This document shows positions 6,267 to 7,730 of a stretch of 7,730 bases of DNA, in pieces (position 1 is the stretch's first letter; every line of letters starts with the position of its first letter). The notes under the pieces are model-generated. The model worked only from the letters and a program-made list of their open reading frames with translations. It was not told the origin of the DNA and did no database searches. Position numbers and translations under genes: made by a program. The stretch lies in assembly GCA_030018855.1 (NCBI GenBank), contig JASEHG010000095.1, positions 1-7,730 of the forward strand, in the 5' to 3' direction. Source of the stretch: Candidatus Brocadiaceae bacterium. Lineage in GTDB: Bacteria; Planctomycetota; Brocadiia; Brocadiales; Bathyanammoxibiaceae.

Positions 6267-6298
6267 GCCACCAGGTTTGATATAGTTGGTGGCAAACC
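6267..6298. repeat. interleaved inverted repeats in the divergent intergenic region
   Basis: Two inverted repeats interlock. GCCACCA (6267-6273) pairs with TGGTGGC (6287-6293), and GGTTTG (6274-6279) pairs with CAAACC (6293-6298). Because the arms alternate, only one hairpin can form at a time; a pseudoknot looks sterically poor because there is no linker across the first stem. The element lies 32 bases upstream of the purA -35 box, so as DNA it could be a regulator binding site. Confidence 0.5.
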
Positions 6299-6348
6299 AG
6301 GTGCAAGCATGAGTGGATGCCACACTTTACAAAAAAAATAAAAAGGGC

Positions 6349-6377
6349 TTGCCCTAAGGCGAAAAAGTAAGTAATAT
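6349..6377 (+). promoter_or_regulatory. weak candidate promoter of the pentapeptide-repeat gene
   Basis: TTGCCC (6349-6354), a 17-base spacer and TAATAT (6372-6377), each matching four of six consensus bases. An A-rich tract (6331-6344) directly upstream could act as an UP element. Transcription would start near 6384, about 105 bases before the preferred start codon. Confidence 0.35.
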
Positions 6378-6433
6378 GTCTCGTAGTTTTGCCAGGGGCT
6401 GGGATCAGGCAGAAACTTACTAAAGCCGGTTGT

Positions 6434-6451
6434 GCAGACACATAGGTCTGC
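6434..6451. repeat. dispersed-repeat-like hairpin near the pentapeptide gene start
   Basis: Arms GCAGAC (6434-6439) and GTCTGC (6446-6451) with a six-base loop, followed by CCCTGC. It resembles short palindromic repeats of the GCCCCTAC type, like the one beginning at 7708. It lies just inside the most upstream possible reading frame, which argues that translation starts further downstream. Confidence 0.45.
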
Positions 6452-6475
6452 CCCTGCTCACTCCGAGGCCGTCTT

Positions 6476-6480
6476 GAGGG
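6476..6480 (+). promoter_or_regulatory. ribosome binding site choosing the pentapeptide gene start
   Basis: GAGGG with an eight-base spacer to the GTG at 6489. The other candidate starts, GTG 6432 and TTG 6474, have no comparable signal. Confidence 0.5.
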
Positions 6481-6488
6481 TGGTATTT

Positions 6489-7499
6489 GTGCCTGTAACG
6501 GAAGTAGAAACTGAGAAGAAGCCAGTTAGCCAATGCGAGGCCAGTGGTTGCGAAGAGAAAAGACTGTTTGAGTCAACCTATTGCTGGCGGCATCTCTCTG
6601 AAGAGGGGCGAAAATCCTATGTCCTAAAGATAAAGGACATAGTGAAGGCTGGTAAAGGTCTGGCGGGTGTCAACTTGAGCGGTATACATCTTCCAGGGGC
6701 AGATTTATCCAGGGCCAACCTCTCCGGGGCAGACCTGTCCGGGACTAACTTTTCCGGGGCTGACCTCTCCAGGGCCAACCTAACAAAGGCCAACCTGTCC
6801 AGGTCTGACCTTACTAGGACAGAGATTTCCATGGCTGATCTTTCTGAGGCCGATCTATCCAGGGCCAACTTTTACAGGACCTGTCTCTTTGGGGCAATGC
6901 TTCCCTGGGCCAATCTCTCTGGGTCTAACCTCTCCTGGGGCAATCTTTCCGAGGCAGACCTCTCCAGTGCCAATCTCTCCAGGGCCAACCTCTCCAAGGC
7001 CAGCCTCTCCAAGACCAAATTACCCAGGGCTAATCTCTCCATGGCCTACCTCTTCGGGTCTAATCTTAACGAATGTAACCTCTTTGAGGCCGACCTCTCC
7101 ATGGCCAACCTCTCAGAAGTCAACCTCCTCAGGGCTGACCTCTCCAGGGCTGACCTCTTCAGGGCCAACCTCTCCCGTGCCCACCTCTTTGGCGCCAACC
7201 TCTCTGGGACCAGACTCTCCGGGGCTAACCTTTCCGAGACAGAGCTCTTCGGGGCCAACCTCTCTGGAGCTGACCTCATCGGGGCCAACCTCTCCGGGGC
7301 AGAACTCACCGGGGCCAATCTATCCTGGGCCGACCTCTCCCGGACTTATCTCTTGTACACTGACCTAAGGGGCGTTAAGAGTCTCAAGGGCGTTAACTTT
7401 GCGGGGGCAATCCTTCCGGAGGGTTTTGAGGAATTGATGGCACAGTTAGAGGCAAAGAAGACGGACCCTAAGGACCCTGATTACTCGGCAAAAAAGTAG
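6489..7499 (+). CDS. pentapeptide-repeat protein with N-terminal Cys/His cluster
   Basis: A 336-residue protein, assuming the GTG start at 6489 with GAGGG eight bases upstream; the frame is open from a GTG at 6432, which would add 19 residues. An N-terminal cluster C16-x4-C21-x10-C32-x2-H35 could bind one zinc ion. A charged, probably helical stretch follows (about 36-59). Next come 47 uninterrupted pentapeptide repeats (about 60-294) of the A(D/N)LSx type with Leu, or rarely Phe or Ile, at the central inward position. The break at YTDLR is followed by a charged tail containing ANFAG-like remnants and DPKDPDYSAKK. Such repeats form a right-handed four-sided beta-helix; 47 repeats give about 12 coils. 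Some family members mimic DNA and protect gyrase (Qnr, MfpA), but most have no known role. No signal peptide or membrane segment is visible. It is divergent from purA and stands alone on its strand. Confidence 0.93.
   Translation: MPVTEVETEKKPVSQCEASGCEEKRLFESTYCWRHLSEEGRKSYVLKIKDIVKAGKGLAGVNLSGIHLPGADLSRANLSGADLSGTNFSGADLSRANLTKANLSRSDLTRTEISMADLSEADLSRANFYRTCLFGAMLPWANLSGSNLSWGNLSEADLSSANLSRANLSKASLSKTKLPRANLSMAYLFGSNLNECNLFEADLSMANLSEVNLLRADLSRADLFRANLSRAHLFGANLSGTRLSGANLSETELFGANLSGADLIGANLSGAELTGANLSWADLSRTYLLYTDLRGVKSLKGVNFAGAILPEGFEELMAQLEAKKTDPKDPDYSAKK
6666..7370 (+). repeat. 15-bp tandem array encoding the pentapeptide repeats
   Basis: Forty-seven degenerate 15-base units, with a consensus close to GGGGCCAACCTCTCC, encode pentads without a single phase slip. 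The period is a multiple of three, so stop codons are rare in other frames too. This explains the long spurious reading frames on both strands here. Confidence 0.9.
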
Positions 7500-7539
7500 T
7501 TATCCAGACTCCGAAACCTCTGAAAAACTCCACTCGCTT

Positions 7540-7702
7540 GTCATTCTGAGGGAGCGAAGCCGAAGCCCTGAGCAGAGCGAAGGGGAAGCGACCGAAGAAT
7601 CTAGGCTAAATGTCACCCTGAGCGTAAGCGAAGGGTCTAGTCTTTAGATTCTTCACTTCGTTCAGAATGACCATTCGGGTCAGATTCTTCGCTTCCCCTT
7701 CG
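7540..7702. repeat. nested dispersed inverted repeats downstream of the pentapeptide gene
   Basis: Four related GTCATTCTGAG...GAAGAATCT-type units: two on the plus strand (7540-7602, 7612-7638) and two on the minus strand (7646-7671, 7682-7702). The inner pair forms a hairpin with a seven-base loop in which 23 of 26 positions can pair, counting G-U pairs, plus one bulge. The outer pair, 7578-7602 with 7682-7702, pairs at 21 positions around one four-base bulge. It begins 41 bases past the stop codon. There is no T-run, so this is not an ordinary intrinsic terminator. Confidence 0.8.
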
Positions 7703-7712
7703 TGAGAGTAGG

Positions 7713-7730
7713 GGCGTATTGCAATACGCC
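7713..7730. repeat. perfect 18-bp palindrome at the window end
   Basis: GGCGTATTGCAATACGCC is its own reverse complement. It is preceded by GTAGG (7708-7712) and may continue beyond the window as a longer palindrome ending in CCTAC. It resembles a dispersed repeat family rather than a terminator. Confidence 0.7.

Noticed and set aside
6331..6355. Possible minus-strand intrinsic terminator: AGGGC/GCCCT stem followed by a T-rich tract
   Set aside because: The stem is only four or five bp, and no minus-strand gene lies upstream for it to end. The A-rich tract fits better as an UP element for a plus-strand promoter.
6232..6441. 69-codon minus-strand frame upstream of purA
   Set aside because: It runs into the purA promoter, lacks a ribosome site and has no recognisable features.
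6617..7318. Two antisense reading frames (6617-6868 and 7046-7318) with repeating ERSAPERLA-like sequence
   Set aside because: They are mirror images of the tandem repeat, whose 15-base period keeps antisense frames open. No start signals are present.
6889..7368. Plus-strand 159-codon reading frame rich in Ser, Pro and Thr inside the pentapeptide gene
   Set aside because: It is an out-of-frame reading of the 15-base repeat. Its SPGPTSP-like periodicity comes from the repeat, and there is no ribosome site.
6666..7370. Tandem 15-bp repeats as iterons of a replication origin
   Set aside because: The repeats are in perfect coding phase with pentapeptide consensus residues, and no replication protein or AT-rich box is nearby.
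7540..7702. Possible CRISPR array from the recurring GAAGAATCT-type units
   Set aside because: The units lie in both orientations, vary in length and have no regular spacers; no cas genes are present.

Overview
The window looks like a bacterial chromosome of moderate GC. It has a long housekeeping operon on the minus strand, an AT-richer accessory operon downstream of it, a divergent pentapeptide-repeat gene, and several dispersed palindromic repeats. The gene cluster and the CdsA signature variant (FGG where HGG is usual) suggest an uncultured member of Planctomycetota or a neighbouring group. That placement is inference from memory and is not secure.

Layout. Positions 1-1643 (minus) hold a compact operon: vapB (AbrB-type antitoxin), vapC (PIN-domain toxin) and an ORF with a GHKL/HSP90-like ATP-binding domain that ends at about the point where a second domain should begin. 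A plausible sigma70-type promoter lies at 1702-1730. Positions 1751-1816 are a compound dispersed repeat just past ybeY. Positions 1825-6141 (minus) carry purA, uppS, cdsA, phoH and ybeY, transcribed in that order, with overlaps at three of the four junctions. They cover AMP synthesis, the undecaprenyl lipid carrier, CDP-diacylglycerol synthesis, a PhoH-like ATPase and the rRNA-processing endoribonuclease YbeY. A promoter with perfect consensus hexamers and a 17-base spacer lies 65 bases upstream of purA.

Positions 6142-6488 are the divergent intergenic region. It contains that promoter, an interleaved inverted repeat, a weaker candidate plus-strand promoter behind an A-tract, and a repeat hairpin. 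Positions 6489-7499 (plus) encode a protein with a short Cys/His cluster followed by 47 uninterrupted pentapeptide repeats. Positions 7540-7730 are nested inverted repeats and a perfect palindrome.

The most notable points are: a 16-bp palindromic repeat core present both between genes and in frame inside phoH; the vapBC-GHKL operon, which could be a decayed defence or stress module; the Cys/His-capped pentapeptide protein; and the nested repeat structure at the right end. No CRISPR array, tRNA, rRNA, transposase or phage gene was seen. I found no complete new system that the sequence alone could prove.
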